Shown: piece by piece, positions 14,815 through 23,658 of the stretch
Layout of the letters: each line of letters starts with the position of its first letter
How positions within the stretch are numbered: the stretch's first letter is position 1
From: Cyanobium sp. ATX 6F1
GTDB taxonomy: Bacteria > Cyanobacteriota > Cyanobacteriia > PCC-6307 > Cyanobiaceae
NCBI RefSeq assembly: GCF_024346315.1
Contig: NZ_JAGQCS010000006.1
Span: 124,001 to 188,000 of the forward strand
Length of the DNA: 64,000 nt
Direction of reading: 5' to 3'
Notes under the pieces: generated by a model
What the model was told of the DNA's origin: nothing
Seen by the model: only the letters and a program-made list of their open reading frames with translations
Database searches by the model: none
Translations under genes and position numbers: made by a program

Positions 14815-15414
14815 TCAGGCGGCGGCCAGGTTGGCGGCCACGAAATCCCAGTTCACCAGCTTGTCGAGGAAGGTGGCCATGTAGTCGGGACGGCGGTTCT
14901 GGTAGTCGAGGTAGTAGGCGTGCTCCCAGACATCCATGGTCAGCAGGGCCTTCTGGCCGTGGGCCAGGGGCAGGTCGGCGTTGGCGGTCTTGGTGACCTT
15001 GAGGGTGCCGCCATCGAGCACCAACCAGGCCCAGCCGCTGCCGAACTGGGTGGCACCCGCGGCCTTGAAGGCCTCCACGAAGGCCTCGAAGCTGCCGAAA
15101 TCAGCGTTGATCTTTTCGGCCAGGGCGCCTGTGGGCGCACCGCCGCCGCCGGGCTTGATGCTTTGCCAGTAGAAGCTGTGGTTCCAGACCTGGGCAGCAT
15201 TGTTGAAGACGCCCGCCTTGGCGGCATCCCCGGCCACGGCAAGGATCACCTCCTCCAGGCTCTTGGCCTCCAAATCGGTGCCGACCACGAGGTTGTTGAG
15301 GTTGTTGACGTAGGTGGCGTGGTGCTTGCCGTGGTGAAACTCCAGCGTCTGGCGGGAGATGTGGGGCTCGAGCGCGTCGAGGTCGTAGGGCAGCGCGGGC
15401 AGCGTGTGAGCCAT
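14815..15414 (-). CDS. sodB: Iron superoxide dismutase
   Basis: The 199-residue enzyme shows the metal ligands in [14 protein letters not shown] (first His), WNHSFYW (second His) and [18 protein letters not shown] (Asp and last His). The [10 protein letters not shown] context, with Gln three residues before the second His ligand, points to the iron type rather than manganese. No signal peptide is present, so it is cytosolic. It removes superoxide produced at photosystem I. A strong terminator lies 25 bases behind the stop. Confidence 0.96.
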   Translation of the reverse strand: MAHTLPALPYDLDALEPHISRQTLEFHHGKHHATYVNNLNNLVVGTDLEAKSLEEVILAVAGDAAKAGVFNNAAQVWNHSFYWQSIKPGGGGAPTGALAEKINADFGSFEAFVEAFKAAGATQFGSGWAWLVLDGGTLKVTKTANADLPLAHGQKALLTMDVWEHAYYLDYQNRRPDYMATFLDKLVNWDFVAANLAAA

Positions 15415-15489
15415 GAAATCGGAGCTGTTCCAGATTGAGAGGCCACTGTAACGACGGCGTTGGCCGCTCCCGGGTGACCCCGGAGGGGA

Positions 15490-16173
15490 TCAGCCGCCGA
15501 CGCGCACCAGCTCCACTTCGAAGATCAAGGTGGCGTTGGGGGGGATCACGCCGCCGGCGCCGCGCTCGCCGTAGGCCAGATCGGGGGGGATCACGAGTTT
15601 GCGCTTGCCGCCCACCTTCATGCCGGCCACACCCTCGTCCCAGCCCTGGATCACCCGGCCACCGCCGAGGGGAAAGCTGAACGGTTGGTTGCGGCTGTAG
15701 CTGCTGTCGAACTCCCTGCCATCGGGCAGGGTGCCCCGGTAGTTCACCAGCACGGTCTGGCCGGAGACCGCTTCGGCGCCGCTGCCCACGACCAGATCGG
15801 TGATCCGCAGGCCGCTGGGGGTGACGCGCTCCTTGGCGGCGGTGAGGTCGCCGCCGAGGGCACCGGCCTGGGCGAGCTCGGCTGCGTTCTCGGGGCTGGA
15901 GCTGGGTTCAGTGGCCATGGTGAACAGGGTGGGGTTGGGGTCGTTGGGGTCGAGCTCGAAGCTCCCCAGGGCCGGTTGTGCTGGGCTGGCCGGGGCGCCG
16001 CCGCTGGCCTGGGCCGTGGAGCTGCGGACGACGGCCTGCTGGAGATCACCACTCCCGAGGGCACCAGGGTTGATGGCGCTGGCGTTGACCGTCGTGGGGG
16101 CCACCAGCTGGCTCACCAAGGCGAGCAGCAGGCAGACCATGCAGACGCCGGAACTGATCAGGATGTCGCGCAT
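15490..16173 (-). CDS. FKBP-type peptidyl-prolyl isomerase, exported or membrane-anchored
   Basis: The 227-residue protein has an N-terminal hydrophobic segment ([19 protein letters not shown], about residues 11-29) serving as signal or anchor. A low-complexity Ser/Ala/Pro linker leads to a C-terminal FKBP domain from about residue 122. The domain has [58 protein letters not shown] and FEVELVRV, all core parts of the active pocket. It should speed prolyl isomerisation in the periplasm or thylakoid lumen. It is followed by sodB after 75 bases. Confidence 0.92.
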   Translation of the reverse strand: MRDILISSGVCMVCLLLALVSQLVAPTTVNASAINPGALGSGDLQQAVVRSSTAQASGGAPASPAQPALGSFELDPNDPNPTLFTMATEPSSSPENAAELAQAGALGGDLTAAKERVTPSGLRITDLVVGSGAEAVSGQTVLVNYRGTLPDGREFDSSYSRNQPFSFPLGGGRVIQGWDEGVAGMKVGGKRKLVIPPDLAYGERGAGGVIPPNATLIFEVELVRVGG

Positions 16174-16228
16174 GGCCAGGGCCCGTTGCAGGAGGGCCCG
16201 ATTCTGCCAGTCAGCTCAGGGCAGCCGA

Positions 16229-16570
16229 TCAATCGGGGATCTCGCGCAGCTCCGGGCGGCTGCGCAGGAGTTGCTCCAGGCGGTCGATGCGGCCCCGCAG
16301 CTCATCGACTTCCTTCTGGCGAGCCAGACCGACGTCCTGAAGGAAGTGATCGAGGTTGCGCTCCAGGTCGCGCTCCACCTGCTTCTGCACCTCCGGGTCC
16401 TCCCCCCGCAGCCCCGTGAGCACCGCGTCCACCAGGGTGGCGGCCTGGGAGGGGTCCAGCCGTCCGCTGCTGACCCAGTCCTGGGTGACCTGCCGCAGGC
16501 GATCCGCCACCAGGGAGGTGGTTCCCAGGCCCCGCAGCAGCAGTTGCTGGAGAACGTTGTCGCGATCCAT
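16229..16570 (-). CDS. Phasin-like coiled-coil protein (113 aa)
   Basis: The product is almost entirely helical. It starts MDRDNVLQQLLLRGLGTTSL, has the VADRLRQVTQDWVSSGRL block, and ends in a heptad-rich helix (EVDELRGRIDRLEQLLRS). This order is typical of the small cyanobacterial proteins annotated as phasin or polyhydroxyalkanoate-synthesis-regulator family, related to PhaF/PhaI. No PHA synthase gene is visible in the window, so a storage role is uncertain. It precedes the FKBP gene by 55 bases on the same strand. Confidence 0.7.
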   Translation of the reverse strand: MDRDNVLQQLLLRGLGTTSLVADRLRQVTQDWVSSGRLDPSQAATLVDAVLTGLRGEDPEVQKQVERDLERNLDHFLQDVGLARQKEVDELRGRIDRLEQLLRSRPELREIPD

Positions 16571-16639
16571 GGCCGTTGGGTGGGTGGTTGAAGGGGACAG
16601 ATGCCCTTTCGACCCTGACGCTTCCTACCCTCCCTGGCG

Positions 16640-18202
16640 ATGGGCAATGACCGGCACGTGTGGTGGCTCACCGCCCTGGGGGCAGGGTTGCTGGCCGGTG
16701 TGGCCCTGCCGCCGGTGGGGTTTCCGCCGCTGCTCTGGCTGGCGCTGGTGCGCCTGTGGGTCGCACCCCAGGGCCATCGCCCGCGGCCTTTCCTGCTGGG
16801 GTTCCTCTGGGGCCTGGGGGCGGTGCTGGCCTCCCACCGCTGGCTGCTGTGGTTGCACCCGCTCGACTGGGTGGGGGTGCCGGGGCCCCTGAGCCTGCCA
16901 CTCGTGACGGGATTGTGGATCGCCCTTGGCCTGCTGGGGGGGCTGCTGGTGGGCCTCTGGAGGCTGTTGGTGGGGCGGCTGGGGATCGAGCGCCTCAGCA
17001 CGGCCCTGATCGGCGCGCTGCTCTGGGGGCTGGCCGAGACACTGTTGGCGAAAGGGCCCCTGTTCTGGATGGGCCTGGGGGGAGCGGCGCTGCCGGGGGA
17101 TCCGGCCCTGGCGGGGCTGGCGGCCCTGGGGGGGAGTGCCCTGGTGGCGAGCGCCCAGCTGCTGATCGGTTGGGCCCTGGCGCGGGCCCTGGTGCGGCAG
17201 GGCCCAGCCCGGCGGCGTTGGGCGCTGCTGGGGGCCCTGGTGCTGGCGCTCCACCTGGCCGGGGCGCTGGCGCTTGCCCGTGCCGGGGGGGCGGGCACGG
17301 CTCAGGCGGCGGGTGAGGCCCTGCCGCCGCTGCGGCTTCTGGTGCTGCAGCCGGCGATCCCCACTCGCGAAAAATTTCGGGTCACTCAGCAGCAGCGACT
17401 GCTCGATCTGCTGGCCATGGCCCAGCGGGAGGCCGGCCAGCGCCGCGCCGATGCGTTGCTGTTGCCGGAGGGGGCCCTGCCCCCCGGAGAAACCCTGCCG
17501 CTCCCGGCCGGTTCGGTGGTGCTGGGCGGGGGCTTCCGCTACGCCGGCGAGCAGCTGCGCAGCAGCCTGCTGCGCTTTTCCCCGGGCGAGTCGCTGCCCG
17601 AGCACTGGGTCGACAAGCACCGCCTGGTGCCCCTGGGGGAGTGGGTGCCGTTCGCTGAGTGGTGGCGTTGGGCGGGGCTTTCGGCCGTGGGCGGCGTGAC
17701 GCCGGGGTCCCCCTCGCGGCTGCTGGCGGCTCAGGGCAATGGCCCCGTGGGGGCGGTTGGGGTGGCCATCTGCTACGAGCTCAGCGATGGGGCCGCCCTG
17801 GCCGGCGCCGTGCGCGGCGGAGCCGGCTGGCTCCTGGCCAGCGCCAACCTCGATCCCTACCCCGCCCAGCTGCAGGAGCAGTTCGTGGCCCTCGCCCGCC
17901 TGCGGGCGATCGAAACCGGCCGCTGGCTGGTGAGCTCGGCCAACACCGGCCCCTCGCTGGTGGTGGATGCCCAGGGCCGGGTGCGCTCGCGCCTGGCCCC
18001 CGGCCGTGCCCGCACCGGCGTGATGGAGCTGCAGCCCCTGGGCGGCCTCACCCCCTACGACCGCTGGGGTGACGCTCCGCTGCTGCTGCTGCTGGCGGGG
18101 GCACTGCTGGTGCGGGCGCTGTTGGTGCGGGCCCATGCCCACGGCGAGCGCGCCCACCCGGTCGCAGACGGGGTTGGGATCGTCGATGAAACCGGTCGGT
18201 GA
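16640..18202 (+). CDS. lnt: Apolipoprotein N-acyltransferase
   Basis: The 520-residue protein has about six hydrophobic segments in its first 215 residues, followed by a nitrilase-like domain. The catalytic triad is visible: Glu in LLPEGALPPG, Lys in DKHRLVPLGEWVPF, and Cys in AICYELSDG. Lnt adds the third acyl chain to the N-terminal Cys of lipoproteins. It starts 69 bases from the phasin-like gene, divergently. Both membrane and catalytic parts are intact. Confidence 0.93.
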   Translation: MGNDRHVWWLTALGAGLLAGVALPPVGFPPLLWLALVRLWVAPQGHRPRPFLLGFLWGLGAVLASHRWLLWLHPLDWVGVPGPLSLPLVTGLWIALGLLGGLLVGLWRLLVGRLGIERLSTALIGALLWGLAETLLAKGPLFWMGLGGAALPGDPALAGLAALGGSALVASAQLLIGWALARALVRQGPARRRWALLGALVLALHLAGALALARAGGAGTAQAAGEALPPLRLLVLQPAIPTREKFRVTQQQRLLDLLAMAQREAGQRRADALLLPEGALPPGETLPLPAGSVVLGGGFRYAGEQLRSSLLRFSPGESLPEHWVDKHRLVPLGEWVPFAEWWRWAGLSAVGGVTPGSPSRLLAAQGNGPVGAVGVAICYELSDGAALAGAVRGGAGWLLASANLDPYPAQLQEQFVALARLRAIETGRWLVSSANTGPSLVVDAQGRVRSRLAPGRARTGVMELQPLGGLTPYDRWGDAPLLLLLAGALLVRALLVRAHAHGERAHPVADGVGIVDETGR

Positions 18203-18351
18203 TGGGACGTTGATCGCTCCGCTGCCGCCCTGTTCAGCGCCCAGGTGCCCTGATGGGCCACCCCAAAGGGGGCCAGGGCCGGCTGTTGCCACGATCGTCA
18301 CCGAGGGCCCCGTTGACTCGCCACCATGGCCCTGAGATCTGATCGCAGGCG

Positions 18352-19008
18352 GTGATGGTGGTCCTTGTGCTGGGTGAGTCGGAGCGCCGCAAGCTGGACG
18401 GCTCCGACGATGCCGACTTCTATGCCGAGCCCCGCTTCGTCCATCACCTTGACGGTGCCTTCCGCCAGCGGCTCACGGCCCTCTACCGGGAGAGGATTCC
18501 ACCAGGTGCCGTGGTGCTCGATCTGATGAGCAGCTGGGTGAGCCACCTGCCGGAGGACATCAGCTACCAGGAGGTGATTGGCCATGGGCTCAACCCAGCC
18601 GAACTGGCGGCCAACCCACGTCTGGATCGCCATTGGGTGCAAAACCTCAACCTCAGCCAACGGCTGCCCCTGGAGGATTCCAGCGTGGACGCTGTGTTGA
18701 TCGTGGCCGGCTGGCAGTACCTGCAGCAGCCCGAACATCTGGCCGCCGAGCTGCTGCGGATCGTGGGCCCCGGCGGACAGGCGATCGTGGCCTTCTCCAA
18801 CCGGATGTTCGCCCAGAAGGCCCCGCGAGTGTGGACCGATGGCAGCGATCGGGATCACCTGGCCTACGTGAGCCGGGTGCTCCAGGCGCAGGGCTGGCCT
18901 TCCCCCCAGCTGATCGCCGAAGCCACCCGGGCCGAGGGCCCGTTGGGCTGGCTTGGGGGGCACGGGGATCCGTTCTTCGCCGTGGTTGCTGAAAAGCCAG
19001 CGCCTTAA
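18352..19008 (+). CDS. SAM-dependent methyltransferase (class I, 218 aa)
   Basis: The product has the methyltransferase core: AVVLDLMSSWVSHLPED (motif I, with Asp-Leu-Met-Ser-Ser in place of the usual Gly-rich loop), HGLNPAELAANPRL, then SVDAVLIVAGWQYLQQPEHL and LLRIVGPGGQAIVAFSNRMF (motifs III to post-III). Substrate is unknown; similar cyanobacterial proteins are annotated only as methyltransferase-domain proteins. Start uncertain: GTG at 18352 is followed at once by ATG at 18355. Confidence 0.75.
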   Translation: MMVVLVLGESERRKLDGSDDADFYAEPRFVHHLDGAFRQRLTALYRERIPPGAVVLDLMSSWVSHLPEDISYQEVIGHGLNPAELAANPRLDRHWVQNLNLSQRLPLEDSSVDAVLIVAGWQYLQQPEHLAAELLRIVGPGGQAIVAFSNRMFAQKAPRVWTDGSDRDHLAYVSRVLQAQGWPSPQLIAEATRAEGPLGWLGGHGDPFFAVVAEKPAP

Positions 19009-19080
19009 CCCAGGGCCCAGGGCCGCCCGGGGTCACGGTTCACAATCCGTTACATTAGGCTGATCAAAAGACCGTTCCCC

Positions 19081-19293
19081 ATGCTCGACGCCCTGTTTCC
19101 CATCGTTTACATGTTCAGTTTTGCGGTGATCGCTGGGGGCGCCTTCGCCTTGATGACCCAGAACCTTCGCGCTGCCTCCAGCCCCCCCAGCCCCCGTCAA
19201 CGCCACCCCGAAGCCCCCGCTCCCGGGGAGGAAGTGCTCTATGTCGACCTCGGCCGCGAGCGGCTTGAGCAGCTTTACGAGCTTCCCTCCTGA
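19081..19293 (+). CDS. Small single-span membrane protein (70 aa), cyanobacterial
   Basis: The ATG at 19081 gives one membrane span (LFPIVYMFSFAVIAGGAFAL, residues 5-24). A motif LMTQNLRAA, a Pro-rich linker (SPPSPRQRHPEAPAP), and a tail EVLYVDLGRERLEQLYELPS follow. This layout is like small cyanobacteria-specific thylakoid proteins of unknown role. A promoter-like TACATT lies about 25 bases upstream. The stop is directly before the end of the convergent gene at 19295. Confidence 0.65.
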   Translation: MLDALFPIVYMFSFAVIAGGAFALMTQNLRAASSPPSPRQRHPEAPAPGEEVLYVDLGRERLEQLYELPS

Positions 19294-19294
19294 G

Positions 19295-20059
19295 TCAAGG
19301 CTTGCCTTCTGGGCACACGGTGAAGCTCGATCGTTCCCGATAGCTTTCCTCGCCCATGTCATCCACGCTGAAGGAGGTCCAGGTGACGGATCGTTCAGGC
19401 TCGGCCAACGCGATCGGCCATTCAATCCGGCGTCGCTGGTATGTGAGTCCCACGCAGGTGAGCTCCTGATCATTGGCCATGAGTGACCAGAGCAAGCGCA
19501 TGTCTCCCCGGTCGTAGACGATCGGTTGTTGCCCCTGATGGGCCTCGACCGGATAGCCGGGCTTGAGTTCAAGTTTTCGCTGGTTCTCCCAGCAGAGATA
19601 GTCGCCGTTCTCGGTGGGATAGAACCAGCAGGTTTCGTGGGCGATTTCCCCTAAGGAAACCTGATCGAGGCAGGAGATCTCCTCGATCTCGATTCGAGGC
19701 GATTGTTCAGGGCTCGGATCAGTCCAGGCCGATCCCCGGAGTTCGTAGGCCCCAAGCCACAGAGCTGTGGTGTCGAGGTGCGGAATCAAGGCATCGCAGA
19801 TCAGGCGACGCTGCTCTGAAACCCCTGGTTCTGGCGCCGGAACCAATGGGAGGAAGGGATCGTCTCCACTGGCGTTGGCATGGCCCGAACCCACCAGGGC
19901 CTCGAGGCTGTGATCGACATCCGCAGGAACCCGGAACATCCGCAGGGCCGAACCACTGCCGACGCCCTGGAGTTGAGCCGCCAGGAGGTCGTCCCAGGTG
20001 ACCTCGTCACCCGGCAGGGAGTCCTGGGGTGCCAGGACGAAAACGAGTGCATGCTCCAT
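19295..20059 (-). CDS. Hypothetical protein (254 aa)
   Basis: A soluble acidic protein with no signal peptide or membrane span. Conserved-looking segments are ALWLGAYELRGSAWTDPSPE, ETCWFYPTENGDYLCWENQR and DRGDMRLLWSLMANDQELTC, rich in Trp and Tyr. No catalytic motif is recognised. The normal codon composition and length support a real gene. It lies just downstream of the Hlip gene at 20100 on the same strand, with 40 bases between them. Confidence 0.6.
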   Translation of the reverse strand: MEHALVFVLAPQDSLPGDEVTWDDLLAAQLQGVGSGSALRMFRVPADVDHSLEALVGSGHANASGDDPFLPLVPAPEPGVSEQRRLICDALIPHLDTTALWLGAYELRGSAWTDPSPEQSPRIEIEEISCLDQVSLGEIAHETCWFYPTENGDYLCWENQRKLELKPGYPVEAHQGQQPIVYDRGDMRLLWSLMANDQELTCVGLTYQRRRIEWPIALAEPERSVTWTSFSVDDMGEESYRERSSFTVCPEGKP

Positions 20060-20099
20060 GGTCCTGAGGCGTTACCGCTGCAGCATCGGCCAGGTTGGA

Positions 20100-20249
20100 T
20101 CAGCCGAGACCGATCTGGGCCAGGATGCTCTGGCCGGTGAGGAGCTCGGTGCCGAGCCCGATCACGAAGCCCAGCATGGCCAGACGGCCATTCCAGGTTT
20201 CGGCGAAGGCAACGAAACCGAAGCGGGGAGCAGGGGAATCGGGGGCCAT
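20100..20249 (-). CDS. High-light-inducible protein (Hlip, 49 aa)
   Basis: A single chlorophyll-binding-type helix, [20 protein letters not shown], carries the ExxNGRxAMxG motif, followed by ELLTGQ and a short tail. Hlips bind chlorophyll and carotenoid and quench energy around photosystem II assembly under strong light. The start MAPDSPAP at 20249 is chosen because a TACAAT -10 sits about 30 bases upstream; longer frames would run through that promoter. Confidence 0.88.
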   Translation of the reverse strand: MAPDSPAPRFGFVAFAETWNGRLAMLGFVIGLGTELLTGQSILAQIGLG

Positions 20250-20279
20250 GGGGGAAAAGAAGTTGCGAAACTTGAAGTA

Positions 20280-20285
20280 ATTGTA
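20280..20285 (-). promoter_or_regulatory. -10 element of the Hlip gene
   Basis: TACAAT on the minus strand, 31 bases upstream of the Hlip start. The same hexamer precedes the Hlip gene at 25800 at a similar distance (26109-26114). No clear -35 is visible. Confidence 0.5.
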
Positions 20286-20358
20286 AAGGCTCTTGAAGCC
20301 GTTGGATCGTTTTCTGCGCCTGCCCACGTGATCGCGCCGGCCCTGGGAGGTCAGGGCG

Positions 20359-20643
20359 ATGTCTTGGAAGGTCGCCATGGCTTGGCTGATGCCTACTGAT
20401 GGCTGGCGGGCGGTTGATACGGTGATTGATGGCCTGAGCGGAGGGGGCGTGGCGCGGGATCTGGTGCTGGCCGTTGGACTACCGGTGGCCCTGTTGTTGA
20501 TCGCCACCTTGCTGCTTCAGCGTTGGCAGGGGCGCCTGCCACCCTGGCTGCGGCGACTGTCCGAGCGGCCCTCGCTGATCTGGAACGCCGGCATCGGCCT
20601 GATCCTTGCCCTGTCGCTGCTGCGCTGGTGGCTGCAGCGCTGA
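20359..20643 (+). CDS. Small two-span membrane protein (94 aa)
   Basis: Two hydrophobic segments are seen: DLVLAVGLPVALLLIATLLL in the middle and IWNAGIGLILALSLLRWWLQ at the end, joined by a basic linker (RWQGRLPPWLRRLSERP). The start could be the ATG at 20359 or a Met six codons later. It is divergent from the Hlip gene. Function is unknown. Confidence 0.55.
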   Translation: MSWKVAMAWLMPTDGWRAVDTVIDGLSGGGVARDLVLAVGLPVALLLIATLLLQRWQGRLPPWLRRLSERPSLIWNAGIGLILALSLLRWWLQR

Positions 20644-20858
20644 GGGGCTCCCTCAGCCAGCGCCCACCAATGCTCCACCACCGCCGGGGTGCCATACCAG
20701 CTCTCAGCGAAGGCCGATCCCGCCAGACGCCGCTGCACCATCTCTCGGAGCACACCGTGGCCTTGAGCGCCATATGAGGGCTGCCCAGCATCACCCGCGT
20801 GCCCGACGGGATCTGCCTCTGGAAGACTGTGATCCGGCGTTGATCACAGGGCCCTGAG

Positions 20859-21128
20859 GTGAATCCAGAGCCCGATTCCTCCGCCCCAGGCCCCCAGGCC
20901 CTGGAGTTGCCCGCGGGCCGCACGTTTCTGTGCAGCTGCGGCCGCAGCCGCCGGGGCTGGATCTGCGACGGCGCCCACCTCGGCACCGGCCTGATCGCCC
21001 GTGAGGTTCTGCTGGCGGAGCCGGGCACCGTGCAGGTGTGCGGTTGCGGCCGCTCCCGCCGCTTTCCCCTGTGCGACGGCAGCCATAACAAGCCGACCCG
21101 AAGGCCCTGGTGGAAGTGGTGGAGATGA
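20859..21128 (+). CDS. CDGSH-type iron-sulfur protein (89 aa)
   Basis: Two CDGSH-like cluster motifs occur in tandem: CSCGRSRRGWICDGAH (about residues 25-40) and CGCGRSRRFPLCDGSH (about 61-76). Each has three Cys and one His, the ligand set of 2Fe-2S mitoNEET-type proteins. The start is taken as GTG at 20859. In bacteria such proteins are linked to iron-sulfur or redox handling; the ferritin-like gene 171 bases downstream agrees with an iron theme. The basic Trp-rich tail (RRPWWKWWR) is unusual. Confidence 0.85.
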   Translation: MNPEPDSSAPGPQALELPAGRTFLCSCGRSRRGWICDGAHLGTGLIAREVLLAEPGTVQVCGCGRSRRFPLCDGSHNKPTRRPWWKWWR

Positions 21129-21299
21129 AGGAACGCAGGCATCACGCCGACGTCCTGAAGACCCGTTTCTTCTTTTGATGAGCCGTCTCTGCGGCTTGGC
21201 CGGGGCGAGCGGCTGTGCTGTGCAGCGCACGCTTGGAGGGCCCTGGGTGCCACGTAGGGTGAAGTGAGGATTGCATCAGATCAAAAGGGAGAACGAACC

Positions 21300-21764
21300 A
21301 TGCAGACGATCGAAGCCACGGTGAAGGCGTCGATGATTCATGCGCTTAATCACATCCTGGAGCTTGAACTGGCTGGGGTGGTGAAATACACCCATTACGC
21401 CCTGATGGTGTACGGCTACAACCGCATTCCGATTGTGTCCTGGCTCAAGGGCAACGCGGAGGAGGGACTGGTTCATGCCCACAAGGCCGGTGAGATGGTG
21501 ACGCTGCTGGGAGGGCATCCATCCCTTCAGATCGGTTCACTGCTGGAGACCCAGAAGCACGACATCGGCGACATCCTGAGAGAGAGCATGGAGCACGAAA
21601 AAGAGGCACTCAAGGCCTATTACGAGCTACTCTCCCTTGCCGAAGAACATTCCGTGCTGATGGAGGAGTATGCAAGGGAGATGATCGTGCTGGAGGAACT
21701 TCACCTCGACGAGGTGGACAAGATGTTGCGCCGACCGGGCGATCTTGAGCCCTACCACGGTTGA
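21300..21764 (+). CDS. Ferritin-like diiron protein (bacterioferritin family, 154 aa)
   Basis: A four-helix bundle is predicted: helix 1 ILELELAGVVKYTHYALM, helix 2 with EEGLVHAHKAGEM, helix 3 EHEKEALKAYYELLSLAEEH, helix 4 REMIVLEELHLDEVDKML. Glu and ExxH pairs (EGLVHAH, EELH) form the diiron site of ferritin-like proteins. No haem-binding Met can be confidently placed, so it could be bacterioferritin or another iron-storage or oxidase type. A purine-rich ribosome site (AAAAGGGAG) stands before the ATG. Confidence 0.85.
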   Translation: MQTIEATVKASMIHALNHILELELAGVVKYTHYALMVYGYNRIPIVSWLKGNAEEGLVHAHKAGEMVTLLGGHPSLQIGSLLETQKHDIGDILRESMEHEKEALKAYYELLSLAEEHSVLMEEYAREMIVLEELHLDEVDKMLRRPGDLEPYHG

Positions 21765-22188
21765 TCGCAGACCTCTTGCCTCAACGAATTCAGGTGAGGC
21801 CGCCCGCGAGCTGATTCATTCCTCAAGCTGTTAGACCATGGTGTCACGACGGCAAATCGATCTGCCTGTCAGCACCATCCCCACTGGGGTGAACAGGAGT
21901 TTCAGCCCCCTCGGCGCCTGCTGGGTCAAAGCTTGTCGGCCTCGCCCGGCTCACCGCTAGGCGATTGATGAGCAGTAGCTGACGGCCGTCACTCTGCCAA
22001 CATTCCCTGGGGCTCAGGGAAACAGGAAGGGATGGTTGGCTCTTCCATCTCTGAGCCCTACTTCGATCAACCGGCAGTACGCCTCCTCAGCGCTCACGGA
22101 CCTCACCGCCACGTCGAACAAGGAAAGAAGTGTTGCCTCTTCGGTGGCCCCGCAGCCAACTGGTTCACTCCACCACCCCTGCCGAGCG
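21765..22188. other. Gene-free stretch between the ferritin-like and DUF547 genes
   Basis: 424 bases without a convincing gene. A 63-codon minus-strand frame (22014-22205) and an upstream extension of the DUF547 frame (from 22036) are both open, but neither looks like a conserved protein. The minus frame's end (VSAEEAYCRLIEVGLRDG) looks protein-like and may be a gene remnant. No terminator with a T-run is visible. Confidence 0.4.
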
Positions 22189-22881
22189 ATGAACGACCTC
22201 CTCACCTGGGATCAGCTCCTCCACCACTACGTGGACCGGGCCGGCCGGGTGGATTACCAGGCCTGGAGCACCCACGACCCCCAGACCCTCGCCCGCTGGC
22301 TGGCCCAGCAATCCGCCGAGACCCACGGCCGTGAGGATCACCTCGCCCACTGGATCAACCTCTACAACGCCTTCACCATCGAGGCGGTGCTGTCGGCCTA
22401 TCCGATCCGCTCGATCCGCCCGACCCTGATGGGCCTGCCGAACTGGATCGCTTTCCTGCGCTTCTTCCAGCGGCGCGTGTATCGCCTCGGCCGTGATCGT
22501 TTCAGCCTGGCGCAGATCGAGAACAGGATGCTGCGCCAGCTCAGCGGTGATCCCCGGCTTCACTTCGCGATCGTCTGCGCCTCCGTGGGTTGTCCGCTGC
22601 TGCGCTCCGAGGCCTACACACCGGAGCGGGTGGAGGAGCAACTGGAGGAGGACATGATCCGCTTCATCAACAACCCCGCCAAGGTGCGATTCGATCCTGA
22701 GGGGGGCGTTCTGTATTGCAGCAAGATTTTCAAGTGGTACGAGGCTGATTTCCTGGCGGTGGCCCCGTCGCTGCCCGCCTACATCCTTCCCCACCTGCGC
22801 GGCCTATCGCCACCGGTTCATGAACCCCGAATCGCCTTTATGACCTACGACTGGAGCCTGAATCAGCGGATGTCCTCGTAG
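22189..22881 (+). CDS. DUF547 domain protein (230 aa)
   Basis: The start MNDLLTWDQLLHHYVDRAGR at 22189 is typical for the family and is preferred over an upstream ATG. DUF547 blocks seen: VDYQAW, HWINLYNAFTIEAVLSAYPI, LAQIENRMLRQLSGDPRLHF, FAIVCASVGCPLLRSEAYTP, and FNGS-like FIN-N-PAKVRFDP. The family resembles cysteine-protease-like folds and is of unknown function. The 3' end overlaps the convergent glycosyltransferase gene by 19 bases. Confidence 0.88.
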   Translation: MNDLLTWDQLLHHYVDRAGRVDYQAWSTHDPQTLARWLAQQSAETHGREDHLAHWINLYNAFTIEAVLSAYPIRSIRPTLMGLPNWIAFLRFFQRRVYRLGRDRFSLAQIENRMLRQLSGDPRLHFAIVCASVGCPLLRSEAYTPERVEEQLEEDMIRFINNPAKVRFDPEGGVLYCSKIFKWYEADFLAVAPSLPAYILPHLRGLSPPVHEPRIAFMTYDWSLNQRMSS

Positions 22882-23594
22882 AAGCGCTTCAGGCGCGCCG
22901 GTGGCATCCCCAGACCCCAGAGCACGCCGATCGAGAGATAGATCGCAGCGGCCTTGGCCGCTCCCCAGCGCTGCACCCGCCGGTCGGAACTGATCACCAC
23001 CCGGTTGATCAGCCGGAGGCGGCCCCGCTGCACCAGCCGCAGACAGAGATCACCGTCCTCCAGGAGCGGCAGGGTTTCGTTGAAGCCACCGACCTCCCAG
23101 AAGGTCTGGCGGCGGCAGATCATCACCTGATCGCCGAACAGCAGGCGCAGCCCGCGCAGATACAGGTGGGGGCGAAACAGCAGGGGCGCCAGATGGGTCT
23201 TGAGCAGGTTCAGGGCCGAAATCCCCCAGCGGGTGGTGGCGTCGCCACGCATCAGCGACACGAAGCCCGCCCCGGCCGTTGTCCGGTCCGCCAGCACCCG
23301 CTCCGCCATCGCCACCAGATCACAGGGCACGAGGGTGTCGGCATGCAGAAAGCAGAGCAGGTCGCCGCGCGCCTGGCGGGCGCCTTCATTCATCTGGATC
23401 GCCCGGCCCGCCGTTGCCCAGGGGCAGACCGACACGCCCGCCGCGCTGGCGATCGCCAGGGTGGCGTCGTCGCTGCCGCCATCCACCACCAGCACCTCGA
23501 GCGCCGGTGGATCGAGGGCACGCACAGTTGCCAGGGTGCGGCCCAGGCTCGCGGCCTCGTTCAAGGTGGGAATGATGATCGACAGCGGCGCCAT
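22863..23594 (-). CDS. Family 2 glycosyltransferase, TIGR04283 type
   Basis: The 243-residue product begins LSIIIPTLNEAASLGRTLAT and has VLVVDGGSDDAT (the acidic nucleotide-sugar site), GRAIQMNEGARQARGDLLCF, and LHADTLVP with the metal-binding Asp. This exact combination marks the TIGR04283 branch, which in cyanobacteria is often found near arsenosugar genes. A C-terminal hydrophobic segment (AIYLSIGVLWGLGMPP) may contact the membrane. Sugar donor and acceptor are unknown. No arsM-like gene lies in the window. Confidence 0.88.
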   Translation of the reverse strand: MAPLSIIIPTLNEAASLGRTLATVRALDPPALEVLVVDGGSDDATLAIASAAGVSVCPWATAGRAIQMNEGARQARGDLLCFLHADTLVPCDLVAMAERVLADRTTAGAGFVSLMRGDATTRWGISALNLLKTHLAPLLFRPHLYLRGLRLLFGDQVMICRRQTFWEVGGFNETLPLLEDGDLCLRLVQRGRLRLINRVVISSDRRVQRWGAAKAAAIYLSIGVLWGLGMPPARLKRFYEDIR

Positions 23595-23658
23595 GCCAGG
23601 ACCCCTCAGGCTTGGGCCGCCCGATTGAGAGCTGATGAGGGCTCTGAGGGGCTGCCGT

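Noticed and set aside
16625-18301. 558-codon minus frame opposite lnt
   Set aside because: Gln/Pro/Arg/His-rich shadow; Lnt on the plus strand has all catalytic residues.
20641-20858. Minus-strand frame (20517-20753) before the CDGSH gene
   Set aside because: Overlaps the two-span membrane gene and has no recognised content; likely chance.
22014-22205. 63-codon minus frame upstream of the DUF547 gene
   Set aside because: The end looks protein-like, but the start covers the DUF547 start region and no family is known; kept only as a remark in the gene-free stretch.
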